A DNA stretch of 64,000 nt, from the NCBI GenBank assembly GCA_029891385.1, contig CM057230.1, forward strand, positions 14,273,372 to 14,337,371, read 5' to 3'. A program made the translations under genes and the position numbers. The notes under the pieces were generated by a model. The model had not been told where the DNA came from, searched no databases, and saw only the letters and a program-made list of their open reading frames with translations. Positions 11,920 to 23,682 of this stretch are shown here, in pieces. Position 1 is the stretch's first letter. Every line of letters starts with the position of its first letter. Source of the stretch: Erythroxylum novogranatense. Taxonomy: Eukaryota > Streptophyta > Magnoliopsida > Malpighiales > Erythroxylaceae.

Positions 11920-14900
11920 CTTGGAGCATGGGGATTTCAAGTGCCCAAATTGAGAAGAAAGAAATCGAATTGTTGTTTCCCCAACGATTTAGTGAAAACA
12001 TCAACCAACTGAACATGAGTAGGTACATATCTTATAGCAGTGATGCCTTTAACAACTTCGTCACGTAAAAAATGGCAGTCAACCTCAATGTGTTTCGTAA
12101 GTTTATGAGAAATTGGGTTAGTTACAGATGCAAAGCAGCCTAACTATCATAATAAATCTTGATGTGCAACACCAAGATGTAATAATAATGCACTAACCAT
12201 TTTAACTCATAGGTAGTTGTGTCCATTGTCGATGCATTTTCTCCATTGAAGAATGAGACACGGTATGTTGTTTCTTAGTTTTCCAATAAATAGAAGAATT
12301 ACCAAGTAGAATAAACTATCCGGTAAGAGATCGTCGAGCCAAAGGGCCCAATCTAAATCACACTAGGCATACAACTACAAATCATAGTAAGCTAGGAATA
12401 AAACTCCTTGACTCATATTACCTTTCAAATAATGTACCATAAGAATTTCCGCATCATAGTTTTATTGCATTAACTACTGCATATATTATGCAAGCATATG
12501 TACATCGTAAGAAAGTTCACGTCTCGTAACAGAAAGATAAATTAATCATCCAACCAACCTATAATAATGCTCTAGATCTGGATGAGGTTTTTCATTAGTT
12601 AGGGAAAGATGATGGTTCTTATTTAAATGGAAAGCAAAATGTGTTGGTCCTAACAAACCCACTTCAGAAATAATGTTTGATATATATTTCCATTAGAATA
12701 AAATAACGCACACATATAGAAGGAGCGAAGAGGGATTGCTTGAAACTCTTTAATGTGATAATGGCAGCGTCGGCTTTGATGGAAAACCACATAATTGAAT
12801 GATTGAAAAATTCAAATTCAAAAAACAAGAAGAGGGTAGATTTGAATTAACCAAAATTAAATCCAATACGTAGGGTTTCAAATTTACTTACTAGACCTCA
12901 CGAAGAACTTGTTTCGAGCAACCTGATAATGGGTAAGGAAACTAAGAAAGTTGTTAGGATCAAAATCACGCCACAATCTGATTTGGTTGATAAGTGATGT
13001 TTAATTCCTAAGTTGAAAAGAACAAGAGGGTTTCTCCTCTCAATGATCGGCAACACATAAGAAAATAATATGATCAAAGTTGTCTTTTCTTAACCCTAAA
13101 GAGGGAATTTATACCTAGGTCAAATAATGAAAGACTTGGGTTAAATAATGCATAGAAGCCCAATATAAATATAACTTAAAACAAATCCAAAATAGAATAA
13201 TAAAAACACACCTAAGCTGGTCCAACGCACCCCTAACTCTGATAATAGGCATGCCTTTCCTCTTGGGCTTAAGTGATGATGCACATCCCAATACAATGAT
13301 CTTCAAGTCCTAAATGAGTCCAATATAAGAATTTGAGATAAATGAATCAATTTGAGTTATGATTCAGATAGCTCTCCACAAATTGGCCTACATGCGCATA
13401 GAGATCCTCATTGAGTCTCTCAGTCTTAGCTTTAGATATAGGTCTAACTGGAATGACAAGCTTACCCCCATCACGCACGCCAATTCCATGGTGGTCCTTG
13501 CTCTTGCTCATATCATAAACAAATACCAATGTGATTTCGGGCCACCTCAATCCCCAAAAAATATTTCAGAACTCAAGATCTTTTATAGAAAAACATTTAC
13601 CCAAATTGGCTTTGAAAGTCTAAACTGTAGTACCATCATTTCCCAGAATAATAAGATTATCAACATAGACCAATACATTGTGTTACACACTGTCACTTTA
13701 TAATGTAAAAAGACAATAGTCTAAATATGATTGGTGAAAACCATACTGTTTCAAAGCTCCAGCCAACTTAACAAACCAGAATCTGGGAGTTTGATTTAAC
13801 CTATACAATGATTTTCAGAGTTGATAAACTTTGTCAACTACCTTGGAACGAAAGCCAGAAGGCAACTTCATTAAACTTCTCCCTTAAAGTCATCATGTAA
13901 AAATGCATTATGGACATTTATTTGATACAATTCCCAATTTTTAGTTACGGCAACTGTGAGGAAAGTAGGAACAATAACCATTTTGGCTACAAGTGCAAAA
14001 GTTTCATTATAATCTAGCCTTTTAACTTGATTGTATCCTATTCACAAGTCGTGCTTTAAACCTTTTAATTGATCCATCAAAATTATACTTAATTTTATAA
14101 ACCCACTTGCAAGTGATAACCTTTTTCCCTAGAGGAAGTGTTTATATGATCTAGTGCCATTATTTTCCAATGCCTGTATTTTCTTTTACATTGTATTCCT
14201 CCACCTTTCATCTTTCACAGCCTCAGCAAAGGTTTGAGGTTTAGTTCTTGTAGTAATAGCTACCAAATTTTTTTGATGCCTTATAAAAAAGTTATTATCG
14301 TTTACATAATGTGATAAGGGATAGGGCGTACCTGAGGAGTGTGATCAAGTAAATGAACTCATAGAGGGGCTCAATTTACAAATAATATTTATCACAAAAT
14401 CTTGCAAACAAGTGGATGACACTTTATTTTGATGTCTATGACCCAATGGCTCCTCATTCTTAACAACTCTTACACCCTCCCTACCTTCATTATTCTCACA
14501 ACTTCTAATATCCATGACTTATTTAGGATCATTATACTTGCATCCCACATTACTAATCAACACTTCATCAAGTATAATATCTCAACTAACCTATGAAAAT
14601 TGCTCATATTATTAGGTCAATGATTTTCTTTTGTCAAGGAAACTCTCGCTCATAAAACACTACGTCTTTTGAAACAAATAATACACCCAACTCTAGGCCA
14701 TACACTCTCCAACCCTTTTTGCTATAACTATAACCCACGAAAATGCATCTTTGACTACAACTAATAAATTTGGCTCTTTTGTGATCTTGATTATGCACAT
14801 AACTCAAGCATCCAAACACATGCAAATGTCTAAGTGTGGGTGGTTTGCCATGTAAAATTTCATATGGTTTTTTACTATTTAAGACAAATGAGGGTGTTCA

Positions 14901-15570
14901 ATTAATCAAATATCCAACAGTTAAATTGCATTTCCCAAAAAATTTTATGGGAAGGTTGGATTGAAAGTGCAGTGCTTGAGCCACATTAAGTATATGTCTA
15001 TATTTGCACTATACCTGTCCATTTTGTTACATGTTTCATGTACAATGTCATGTTTATGAAAATAATTACTGATACATCTAAACTCTGTACCATTATCACT
15101 ATATACAACTTTCACTTGTTTATTAAATTGATGCTCCACCATAGCAAATAAATTACACAAATTTGTTGACATCTTATCAATTAATAAATAAATGGAAGCC
15201 CCAAAAGATATTCCATTACATCTTGAACATTACATAGATATTCCAGTTATCCTATTATGTAATTAGAAACATCGGAGTCAATTATTCAATGTGTGGAAGA
15301 ACACTTACTAGTTAATTTCTCCAATGCAAAATCGAATTTGCATTTACATAATTCATACTTGCAAATTGGCATATGTTTGTAATTAGCCAATTCTTCTCAC
15401 AACTTTTTCAACTTTCCATAGTAAGTGACTATACTCAATCCCCTTTGTTTGCACTCAGCAATTTTAGCTTTCAGTTGTTGTATCTATTGAGAAGTGTTTT
15501 ATATGTCTTCCTAAAGATCTTGCACCATCTTCATGTGTGAATATTCAAACGCAATAAAGGTTCAATGGTA
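11920..15570 (-). pseudogene. Copia pol remnant: integrase, RT, RNase H (element E)
   Basis: Decayed copia pol. Integrase core at 14945-15172 keeps VVYSDNGTEF, the second catalytic Asp. The integrase C-terminal part at 14634-14825 keeps GCLSYVHNQDHKRAKF and CIFVGYSYSKKGW, typical of copia. RT is seen near 13560-14150, with an LVYVDNLIILGND active-site segment (usual form YVDD) near 13640-13685. RNase H near 11950-12200 keeps a TKHIEVDCHFLRDEV-like segment. The product would be a polyprotein that copies and inserts the element. No frame is open for more than about 75 codons, and short gaps of unrecognisable sequence separate the domains. Confidence 0.68.
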
Positions 15571-15581
15571 ATCCAAGAGAC

Positions 15582-15830
15582 CTATAACAAATTACACCAA
15601 TCTTCAAGATTTAGAGACTTCTCATTTAAATTCTTGATTATTCCATCTATAAAACTAAATTTCCTTCTTGCTCTTAGCACAGATTGTAAAGAATGAGCCC
15701 ATTCATCATAGTTATGACCCTTTAATTGACTCTGTCTTAGCAAACTTCCAAGATTATCACTTACTGTAACATCATACGGTAAAATCATCTTCCTCTGTAT
15801 CTTTCCATCACTTTTTTCTTCTCCAACCAT
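15582..15830 (-). pseudogene. Copia gag N-terminus (element E)
   Basis: Minus-strand frame starting at the Met codon at 15828-15830, about 30 bases after the primer site. It shows QLKGHNYDEWAHSLQSVLRA followed by RKFSFIDG, the conserved start of Retrofit/Ale-like plant copia gag proteins. The frame runs about 80 codons and is then lost. In an intact element this protein would form the particle core. The reading continues upstream into the LTR only because no stop intervenes, so the Met after the primer site is the better start. Confidence 0.65.
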
Positions 15831-15860
15831 AGTATCAAAAAAAATTGATGACCTAGATAA

Positions 15861-15872
15861 GCTCTGATACCA
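15861..15872 (-). other. Primer-binding site of copia E
   Basis: The complement reads tggtatcagagc, the exact plant initiator-Met tRNA primer site, directly next to the LTR end tgaca. Confidence 0.8.
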
Positions 15873-16114
15873 TGTCACAAACAAATTTAGAAATGGTCAA
15901 AAGGTGATATCTTTCTATTGAGCTTAGAAGAAACAATATAACAAATTTACAATAATCAAGAAAATCTATCTCCTTAATTATTCCTACCTAAATAAGACTA
16001 AACTTTAACTAATTACATTTGCCTACCAAAATAATATAAGTCGTATGTGAATAATATACAATATATTTTGTTACATGAGTTTTCCAAATATGAAAGATAT
16101 AGTAGATGCTAATA
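15873..16114 (-). repeat. 5' LTR of copia E
   Basis: About 242 bases, AT-rich. The end is set by the primer site on one side and by similarity to 11602-11908 on the other. Confidence 0.6.
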
Positions 16115-16399
16115 TTTTCTTCATTTCTAATTTTCTATCGATCTTCAATCTCTAATGGTGATTAGAATTTTGTAATTATTAGTTAGATACTAACATTTCA
16201 TAAAGATATTAAGAAGTGGTATGAAAGGAGATCAAGACATAAGAGGGTTGGAAGAAAATATAAAGACATAAATGCAAGAATTAAAGCTTAGACATTAATA
16301 GAGTATATATAAGTTCAAGGAGTGGATGCTACATGTGTATTAACAATTTATTTAATGGAGCTAGTGGATAGAAGGAGATGATGATAAGAGGGTATTTGA
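16115..16399. other. AT-rich spacer, nothing recognised
   Basis: I see no domain, LTR end or repeat in this stretch. Confidence 0.5.
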
Positions 16400-17960
16400 G
16401 AATGATTTGGAGCTTCTTTACATATTGGGGCCCGAATTTTTCTTTTTATTATTTATTTATTCTTTATTTTGTTTTAATTGTTTTATTATTATTTTTAGTT
16501 AAGTCTTTAAATTTAGCAAGGATGAATGGGGTATTGAATTGAAATTAGAATTTAGAATGAAGTGTTAGAATTATATTATTAAGTGGGTTGAAAGAGTAGA
16601 TACATATAAGACAAATTAAGGGTAAACTTGGAAAGCCCAAGTGAAGAAGAGGCAAAATTGGAAGAAAAGGAGTAAAAACAAGAGATAAAAATGTGGTTTG
16701 AATTAGAAAAGAAAGGAGGTATAGTAGGAACCAAAGGGAGAAGAGAAAATCGCGAAAAAAGAAGAAAGAAGAAGAAAAATAAGAGAAATCTACTTGTGAG
16801 GTAAGCTTTCATCTTCTTATGCTAGATTCAAAAAGGGATTAAATGGAGGTTAGGGTTTGTGTTGGAAATGAAGGAAGAAAGAAGAGAAAGATGGACCCAA
16901 TTTGATTTTGGAAGTTCTAAGCTAGGATTTTGGTTTTCTAGCCTAGATGGGCTATGGGTAGGTTAGGTTTAAATTCAATTTTAGCATTTCTTTAATTCTT
17001 GAATTTTATACACTTTCTTTGAATGTATGGATTGAATTGAGATTGGTTTAATTGAAGGGAATCGAGGAAATTATACTCAAGAGAAAGAGGAAGGGCAATC
17101 TTGAGATTGGACTTCCAACAATTTAGGTGGGTACTATGTTTATGATTATTGTGTGATGGGCAATGCCCTATTTGTGTGTATGATTGTGTTAAATGACATA
17201 AATGTTGAAATGTGGTGAATATCTGAAAATGTATGATAAAATCAGATATGTTTTCTTTGAAATAAATGAAAAGTATGAGTTTGCGATTGATAAATTGAGC
17301 ATCGATTTGTTTGTGATGGGGCAAGAGAGAAACGCGTTTCGTTAGTCACGTGCACGTTGACCTATAACCTTTTCCCGGCTACCCGCTTAAGGCCAAGAAA
17401 TCCTGAAAAATCGGACCCGTTTTGTTCACGGTGTAAACCGTCTTGTTTCACGAAAACTCTCTAGCTAATTGTTGTGCATTTTCATTATGAATTTGTTGAG
17501 TATGATGCATAATAAAGTGTTATGATTGATAAAAGATTTCATGATATGCTTTAGGCGATAAATTTTGGTTATTTATGAATTATGTGTTGAAATTGCTAAT
17601 AAATTGGATTGCTTGATATATGTGTATTTGGGCCTGTGGTATGGCTCATTACCGATGGTTATAAACGTATTAGCCACTGAGCTGAGTTGCTCACCCCATT
17701 TTCCCTCCTCAGGTGCAAAACAAGTCGAGCGTGAATCTTGCAAGGCATCGGAAACTCCAAGGCTTTAGATACTTTTGTACTAAGTTAGTAACTAGCCATT
17801 TTGGATAGCTTTTCAAGCATATCAAACATTGAACTTCTCATTTATTGTGTATCTTGTGCTTAATTCTTGATGGATATGTTGATATGTAATTAAAGCTATG
17901 TATGAACATTTATTTTGCTTGGAAATGAGTATGAGCATAATTGTGTTGCTTTATGGATAA
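16400..17960 (+). repeat. Diverged Tekay-like LTR remnant
   Basis: It shares several blocks in the same order with the LTR of element C. These are the cacgt..gttgacc module followed by cccgctta.ggcc (17345-17400 versus 33103-33160), tagccactgagctga (about 17670 versus 33440), and the ccctcctcaggtgca block (about 17705 versus 33473). It ends near a tatggataatgtatg stretch, with no internal region, so it is a solo or truncated LTR of a related family. Boundaries are approximate. Confidence 0.6.
17345..17362 (+). promoter_or_regulatory. G-box/W-box-like LTR module
   Basis: gtcacgtgcacgttgacc, identical to the copy at 895-912 although the surrounding LTRs differ widely. Confidence 0.4.
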
Positions 17961-17989
17961 TGTATGGATAATGTATGACTTTTGTGAAA

Positions 17990-18983
17990 GAAGAATGTGT
18001 AGGTGTGATAGTGTTCCGCAAGTTCACGGGTCTCAAGTAGTATAGTATAATATCGTCCACAGGGAGTAATTGTGTAAGTACTAGGCTTGGATCACTCAAT
18101 TAATTGGACTAAGCGATTGGGTAGGATTGGGAAATTAAATTAAAAGAAAATTTAACTATCAAAATAAATAAATAGATAAAACCGATAGCGATTGTGTAAA
18201 AATGGGGAAATAAAATACAAAAATTAACTAGCAAAATTAACAAAATCAAGCTAAAGAAAATTTGCGAATATTTCAAGGGGTTAAGTCGAAGGAATGTGGT
18301 AAGCTTCAAGGATGGTTCCACTTTTAGCGCTTTTTATGGACTTTACTCGGATCAGTTTATGAGGTGAATTTTGGCTGATAGACGGTTGAGCCTAGAGTTT
18401 CTTAGATCCTTTTTCAAGGTATCAAAGGAGTGTTACGCAATAATCCTAGTCTACTGTCGTAAACTAGCAATCAAGCATAACCCATTAAGTTCTTTGCTAA
18501 CCTGGTTTTCTCTCATAAATTCAGTTTATGCCTAAATATGAAATTTATAAGTTCCCTGTTTTGGAGTTCCGTTATTAATTTTTACCTATCGGTTCCTCAA
18601 TTAACAACTAACGTCAAGTAATGGTTGGCCAAACACAATACCAGCAAAATTAATCTCAAAACAGAAAAATCAAAAAACCAAAAATTCATAAATATAAAAT
18701 AACCGAGATTTAATCCATAAAATTAACTAAAAGCTTCAGCCCAACCTTGAAGCTTCGGGGAAGCTACTCACTCATGGTAAGAAGAATACCACAGACATTC
18801 AAGTCAACAAACATCATATGAGACACTAAATAATATAAACAGAGGATAAATGGATTTTGGGTCTCCCTTTTTGTGTTTATTATTTTACGCCCCTCCTTGA
18901 TGTTGCGTCCTTGCTTAGTTTGCTTTGCTCTCCTTCAGCTCTTCCTTTCTGCTCCCTGTTATGCGTTTGTTGGAGCTCCTCTC
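17990..18983 (+). other. Unclassified dispersed repeat F, left part
   Basis: Non-coding. It begins near cgcaagttcacgggtctc and cgtccacagggagt. From memory, such openings occur in a common class of large non-coding plant retroelement derivatives, but I cannot confirm this. It becomes C/T-rich near 18890 and is interrupted at 18984 by copia B1, whose ctctc duplication shows that the sequence from 28664 is its continuation. No coding signal. Confidence 0.4.
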
Positions 18984-20808
18984 TGTTAGAGTAGTGCCCT
19001 AAAGGCAATCCCCTTTAGCGCATTTTGTTCATAGTCATGTACAGACTTTATGAATAAATAAAGAAAGGCATGTTTCATTTATTTGATGTTCTTTATGAAT
19101 TGATAGTGATCTTTAATCAAATTAATGAAGTCCATGATATATGACATAGCATGAAGGAAATTATGATGTGATCATACTCCCGAGATTCCTATCATGTGTA
19201 ATTATGTCAAGATCTAAATTTTCCTAGTCATAGGATTAATGAGATGGACATCATTAATCCGGACGACTAACATATGTCATACTCCTTGATTGGATCAGCG
19301 GTGGATCTCGAAACCGTAAATATGAGATATTTAGAGTTGACATATGGATGCTTACTAGTGGTAGTAAGTTCATTGGATGACTGCCATGAGATCATCACAT
19401 GGATTTATGTCGCTGATAATCTCATCATAACAATGGTGCAAGTATCCTTAGACTTGAGGTACTCGAGGATATCTTGAATCTTGATCACACTTTGACTCCA
19501 TTCCTTGTGGCCTTCCGAGGTTACTCATAGGGTGGTTCTTGGGTGCAGTTTGAGGTATTCAAGGTAATTGAGTAGCCAATAAAGGATTCATCATACGGAA
19601 AATGTAAGAGATACCACAACCTCTTGTCAGGATCATTACTTTAAGTCTCTGGCCAGAGCATGACTATGTCATGAAGAGTGTCTTCATGGACATATAAAGT
19701 AATGAGTCCTCAGACAGGAACTGATTTCACTTGGGCTAGACTTAGTCTAGTAAGAGTTGACATATTAGCCATACTCATAACCAAGTGGGGTATAGGATGA
19801 TGAAAGGACGAATTGCACAGTAATTGTCTATGGAAGGGTTCGTGATCTGGTTCGTGATGAATTCATCAAACCAATTACTTTCCGGTCAATTGGGGGTCAT
19901 GATGTGTTGCTAGATACCGCTCATGACTTGCTCAGATTAATTGTTAATCTAAGTGGCCAACATAACCGGAAACCTAAAGGGTCACACGCTTAAGAGTGTT
20001 TCAGAGAATCTGTAAAATAGTAATTGGACAGAGTTCCAATTATGGAGAGCATTAGGATTAAATAGATCCCAATGGGATTGGGATATGTCCCGATGAGATC
20101 GCGACATCAATATTGCTAAGAAAGGTTTAGAGTTTGTTTGAGATCGGGCCGATGAAAGCTAGTAGGACCGACCCTAGTTTGATGGACCTCTTAGTAATTA
20201 TATATATATATAATTAATTAAATAATTAATTAATATATATAAATATATATATATGTAGTATATATGGAAGGGAGGAGAAGATTAGAAACTTTGAAAAGTC
20301 AAAGTTGATTACTTTATTTCATTAATAAATGAATGGTTATTAATCTTCCACTTGGCATCTTCTTATGGTGACTTATTAAACTTAAGAGTTAAGTAAATAA
20401 ATCAAAAGAGATGAGCCTAAGGTGGTTAGAAGAGTGGTTATGGCTAGAGAAAATTGAAGATGAAAGCAATGGTTAAGTTTGCTTGAAAAGGTGATTTCTT
20501 CTTCTTCATCAAGCCATCATCAATTCTCTTCTTCTCCAAGCAAGTGGTTCCAACGTCTGATCTCAAGCTCTCCAGGACAGAGGTAGGGTCTAGCAGCTCT
20601 TATTCTGTTCTAACTATTCCCGGGTCAAAAGGGTTTGACTCGGTTAGGTTTTCTGATCTCTGCGTGGATACCTTTAGAGATAGTCTCTATTGGCTATTCA
20701 GTTTGAGTTTTCATACCGACACCGGGATCCTGGGTTTTCGGAAGGTCCGGGACCAAAATTTTGTTTCCGCTGCTGGAACATGTGATGTTCCTCCGGGATT
20801 TTCCTACA
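18984..20808 (+). repeat. 5' LTR of copia B1
   Basis: 1825 bases, tgttagag...cctaca. An AT microsatellite (about 20195-20255) lies in the second half. The 3' LTR (1827 bases) is closely similar, with small scattered indels. Confidence 0.93.
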
Positions 20809-20809
20809 G

Positions 20810-20820
20810 TGGTATCAGAG
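20810..20820 (+). other. Primer-binding site of copia B1
   Basis: tggtatcagag, one base after the LTR end. Plant initiator-Met type. The next bases are gcg rather than cgt, one base more than in B2. Confidence 0.85.
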
Positions 20821-20821
20821 G

Positions 20822-22911
20822 CGTGCTGGTGTCGTGTATGAAGCTTTAATCAAGCTAGATCATAAGCCCTAATTGCTTTTGATGTTGTAGCATGTTTTCT
20901 GTTCAATTTTCTAATTGCTATAGAGATAGGGTTTTCAAAATTTTTCTGCCCAGGAATGTTCATAACATGTTAGAGAATATGTCTATGAATTTTCAGAATT
21001 TATTGATTTGATTAGATAAAGTTTTGCTAATTATTTTCCTAAGCTTACAGATGCTGTTTTTGAAACGATTCTGTGAACAGGCAGTAGTATAAAATCAAGA
21101 ATAAATTCTAGAAAAATAGTTTTCTGGATTTTCCTTCACCTAAATGTCTCTAAGATGTTGGTGAATGTCTGTGAGCATGGAAATTGGATTTCTAGGTGAT
21201 TGGATATTTATTTTCGATTTTATTCTATGCTGTTGGGAATTGCTGTGTTGATGAACACAGAATTTTAATCGGTTTTGTTATTTTGGTTGACTGAGTTTTT
21301 GATGGCCTAAATTCCTGAAAACATTCAGGTAGCATTTTCAGAACATGTAGTAACCTATATAATTTTTTCAGAATTTATTGAAATTGTTTCATTGATCATT
21401 TCAAGCAATGTACAGAACTGGAAAGTTTTGGTGAAAATTGTTGGGACTGTTTTGCTTGGCTTGATTGAGGTTGCTTTTTCAGTTCCAATGCCTTGCAACA
21501 TTTTTAATGTGATTAAAAATGTGTTATCTTGATGTGGTATGATTTCCAAAGTGAATTGCTTGAATTTGTTTTTCCAAGAAATTTTGAATGCCGAATTGGT
21601 CACTTTTGTGTCTCGTTAGTATATTTCATTTTCTTGCTTGTTTTGGCCGTCACAATTTTTGTGACAAGTGCCGGAGTAGTTTTGAGAGTGTATACACTAG
21701 CTTGAGATGCTTAGGGTGAGAATTTGGGTGTTCCTAAAGTATTTGGATATTTATGAGTTTTGACTCATTTCAAGCTTTTCATATAGTTTGACTATTTAAG
21801 GCATTCATGGATCAATGAAGTGTTCATTGATACATCAACTAATAGATATTAACTTAGGTATGATGGGAATTGAATTGGAATTGCATTGATTGAGGAATTA
21901 GCCGATTAGAGATTTTAGCAAAATTCCTCGAATAAGGCGACTTGTATATGGAATAAGTCGACTTGTTCAAGATAAGTCGACTTGTGAATAGTATAAGTCG
22001 ACTTGTTCAAGCATATACAAGTCGACTTGTAGCTTCTTGTAAGTCCACTTATACATAAAGTGAAATAAGTGACTTTGTCAAACAAGTCGACTTGTGTGTG
22101 GGCAGATGCATAAGTGACTTGCATTTGATGAAAGTCGACTTGTGATATGCTAAGGTTGGATGATGGATGATTATAAGGATTGATTCAATGTGATTGATGA
22201 AATAACCTAAATCATTCCATATAGTTTTCGTGACTATGATCCTTGACTTGGAGTCTAGAGTTTCCAAATCCTCCTTGGTATATGAAAACTAACGCCTTCC
22301 ATTAATATGGTAAGAACCGAGTTCTTATAGGGATGGGTTGTTGAGCAAACCAAGCTCACTCTATACGGATATGTTCGAACCATGAAAATATGATTTTCGA
22401 TTAATGGGTTGGTTTTCACTAGAAGCGTTGGTTTGTTGAGCAAACTCAAGGTCAACGTGACAGAGGTGAAATTGGGTAGCATACATCGGATGTATGCGCA
22501 TCAAAGAGTTGATACCAATGTAAGTGCATACATCAACAAGTTGATAAAGCGATCGATAGTTATGTCTAAGATGTAATTGGTATATCTGATACCTCCCGAG
22601 ACATAAGGTGGCTTGTTGGACAAATCCAAGGTCATTCTCAATGTCGGTTATCGATGATGCAATTGGTATGATCGATACCTACCGATTGACCTAACTTGTG
22701 GCTTGTTGGACAAATCCAAGGTCATTCTTAGTAATATCGGATATCAACCCACTAGGACATAATGTCATTTTGTTTCTTTGGATTCGTAATGAGGGTTATG
22801 GATTCTATGAAACTAGTGGGAGCGCTTTTTGCATATCATTCAAGTCCTTATGATTATGCAACTATTCCTATTCTAACATTCTTCCTCTCTTTTCGTGTAG
22901 GTTGTTTGAAA
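20822..22911 (+). other. Long untranslated leader of copia B1
   Basis: About 2.1 kb without a protein-like frame. It contains a palindrome array (21925-22142) and four copies of a module with ttgttg(a/g)(g/a)caaa followed by c.aagg(t)tca, at about 22336, 22431, 22611 and 22701. The first part (20880-21620) is nearly the same as in B2, as is the rest apart from small indels. It presumably holds packaging and translation signals; that role is inferred. Confidence 0.7.
21925..22142 (+). repeat. Array of aagtcgactt palindromes in the leader
   Basis: About ten copies of (a)agtcgacttgt or a one-base variant in 220 bases. The 14-base perfect palindrome acaagtcgacttgt occurs at 22017-22030 and 22082-22095, and shorter exact aagtcgactt cores at about 21955, 21975, 21994 and 22131. 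The matching part of B2 (37722-37895) keeps fewer exact copies. Confidence 0.8.
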
Positions 22912-23680
22912 ATGTCGTCAAGTGTGAACCTTCGCTCGCTAATGGAGTCAAACAAGCTAACTGGACCGAATTTTCTTGATTGGTTAAGGAACCTGAGAAT
23001 CGTTCTCAGATCTGAAGGTCTGGGATATATCCTAGATTTTCCGCTTCCAGATGCACCTGCTGTCGATGCTTCTGATGATGATCAGAAGGCATATAGTAAG
23101 CATCTTAAGGACAGTGACATGGCGACTTGCATTATGCTTGCATCGATGTCACCTGAGCCGCGAAGCGACGAGTCCATGGATGCTCACACAATAGTTTTTC
23201 ATCTTAGGGAGTTGTTTGACGAGCAAGCCCGGTCCGAAAGGTTCGAGACCTCAAGGCTTCTCTTCACCACCAAGATGGCTCCAGGGACATCTGCTGTGCA
23301 GTATGTGCAGTACGCCCTGAAGATGAATGGCTATATTGAGAGATTGGCCGTCTTAGGTTTTGCAATGGATCATGAATTAAGTATAGACTTAATTCTCGTT
23401 GGATTGTCCGACAGTTATGCACAGTTCGTGTTAAATTATCGGATGAACCAAATATCCACTACAATACTCGAGTGATCAATCTTTCAAGACAGTGAAAGCG
23501 GAACTATCAAGAATGATAGTAAGCAAGTCTTGTAGTAGCTTCTTCTTCTTGAGTTCAAAGAAGAAAAGAACCCAAAGAAGAAGAAGGCTAAGAAACCAAA
23601 GGGCGCCATCAAGAAGAAGATCAAAGAAGCTGCCTAAAAGGAACTTGCTTCCATCGGTAAAGATGGCCATTGGGCGCAAT
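22912..23680 (+). pseudogene. gag of copia B1
   Basis: Capsid part of the polyprotein. The chosen Met at 22912 begins MSSSVNLRSLMESNKLTG and is followed by PNFLDWLRNLRIVLRSE, a typical plant copia gag start. An upstream in-frame Met at 22762 exists, but its 50 residues look like leader. About 188 residues stay open to 23475 and keep the DMATCIMLASMSPE and MNGYIERLAVLGFAMDHE blocks. The frame then shifts, and a Lys-rich stretch follows at about 23550-23640. No complete zinc knuckle is readable. In life the protein would coat element RNA in cytoplasmic particles. The same region in B2 is broken at different places. Confidence 0.85.
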
Positions 23681-23682
23681 TG

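Larger units (their letters stand above)
11602..16114 (-). mobile_element. Ty1/copia element E, minus strand, decayed
   Basis: LTR-like ends at 15873-16114 (upstream) and 11602-11908 (downstream) share stretches such as aataagactaa and attacat.tgcctac. Between them, in order on the minus strand, are a primer site, gag start, integrase, RT and RNase H, the copia gene order (integrase before RT). A polypurine tract (complement ccccctctcaa, 11909-11919) adjoins the downstream LTR. All coding parts are broken. The LTRs have diverged strongly, so this is an old insertion. I could not find a convincing target duplication. Confidence 0.72.
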
